Positions 52,323 to 52,345 of a stretch of DNA of 52,345 bases are shown here, piece after piece. Numbering within the stretch: position 1 is the first letter of the stretch; the number at the start of each line of letters is the position of its first letter. Source of the stretch: Thiobacillus denitrificans DSM 12475 (lineage in GTDB: Bacteria > Pseudomonadota > Gammaproteobacteria > Burkholderiales > Thiobacillaceae); NCBI RefSeq assembly GCF_000376425.1, contig NZ_AQWL01000001.1, forward strand, positions 1 to 52,345, written 5' to 3'. Below the pieces are notes generated by a model that was not told where the DNA came from, searched no databases, and saw only the letters and a list, made by a program, of their open reading frames with translations. Both the position numbers and the translations under genes were made by a program.

Positions 52323-52345
52323 AGCCTTCGTCCTTCGTTCATCAT

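Overview
This window is a stretch of an integrative and conjugative element (ICE) of the ICEclc/PAGI-2 (PFGI-1) family in a GC-rich beta- or gammaproteobacterium such as a Pseudomonas, Achromobacter/Bordetella or Stenotrophomonas relative. The evidence is the unbroken order of signature ICE families: AlpA, ParA, ParB, DUF2857, STY4528, TIGR03761, DUF3158, SSB, TopB, DUF3085, STY4534, DUF3275, helicase, PilL, TIGR03759, transglycosylase, TIGR03765, TraD and TIGR03747. The host species cannot be fixed from the sequence.

Layout. (1) 1-1.3 kb: an IS481-family insertion sequence sits against a decayed exbD fragment that faces a Fur-box-like site, a scar of older cargo. (2) 1.5-8.6 kb: a LysR regulator and the ICE decision and maintenance cassette (bisR-like, alpA, parA, shi-like, parB/bisD-like, DUF2857/bisC-like, STY4528). 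A pair of palindromes 21 bp apart lies in front of alpA. (3) 8.6-13.7 kb: a RelB/RelE pair and a small ParD-like gene bracketed by a direct repeat, then TIGR03761-DUF3158-ssb and topB. A near-perfect 21-bp palindrome occurs three times here, each time ahead of a transcription unit. (4) 13.7-24.3 kb: about a dozen mostly unstudied ICE genes, separated by strong terminators, by a three-copy structured intergenic element, and by a recurring GGGG/CCCC leader directly before many start codons. (5) 24.5-28.7 kb: a lower-GC insert coding an OLD-family ATPase/TOPRIM nuclease and a UvrD-like helicase (Gabija-like or class 2 OLD defence). Both reading frames are broken at runs of C. (6) 28.9-34.9 kb: a tightly overlapping conjugation operon from pilL to TIGR03747.

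(7) 34.9-52.3 kb, opposite strand: a type 3 BREX anti-phage cluster in the order HTH regulator, brxF, brxC, pglXI, [DUF3696-type ATPase + 349-aa unknown protein], brxHII, pglZ, brxA, then an unknown gene interrupted in frame by TAG. The cluster meets the conjugation operon tail to tail with one base between stop codons. The ATPase/unknown pair sits inside the BREX operon and is translationally coupled to brxHII. It is the best candidate here for an undescribed defence module, comparable in placement to PARIS inside type I BREX loci.

Together the window shows a mobile element with its own transfer-decision, replication-support and conjugation genes, carrying two unrelated anti-phage systems at two insertion points. 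Gene families were recognised by eye from protein motifs; no search was run. GC contrasts are visual impressions, not computed values.
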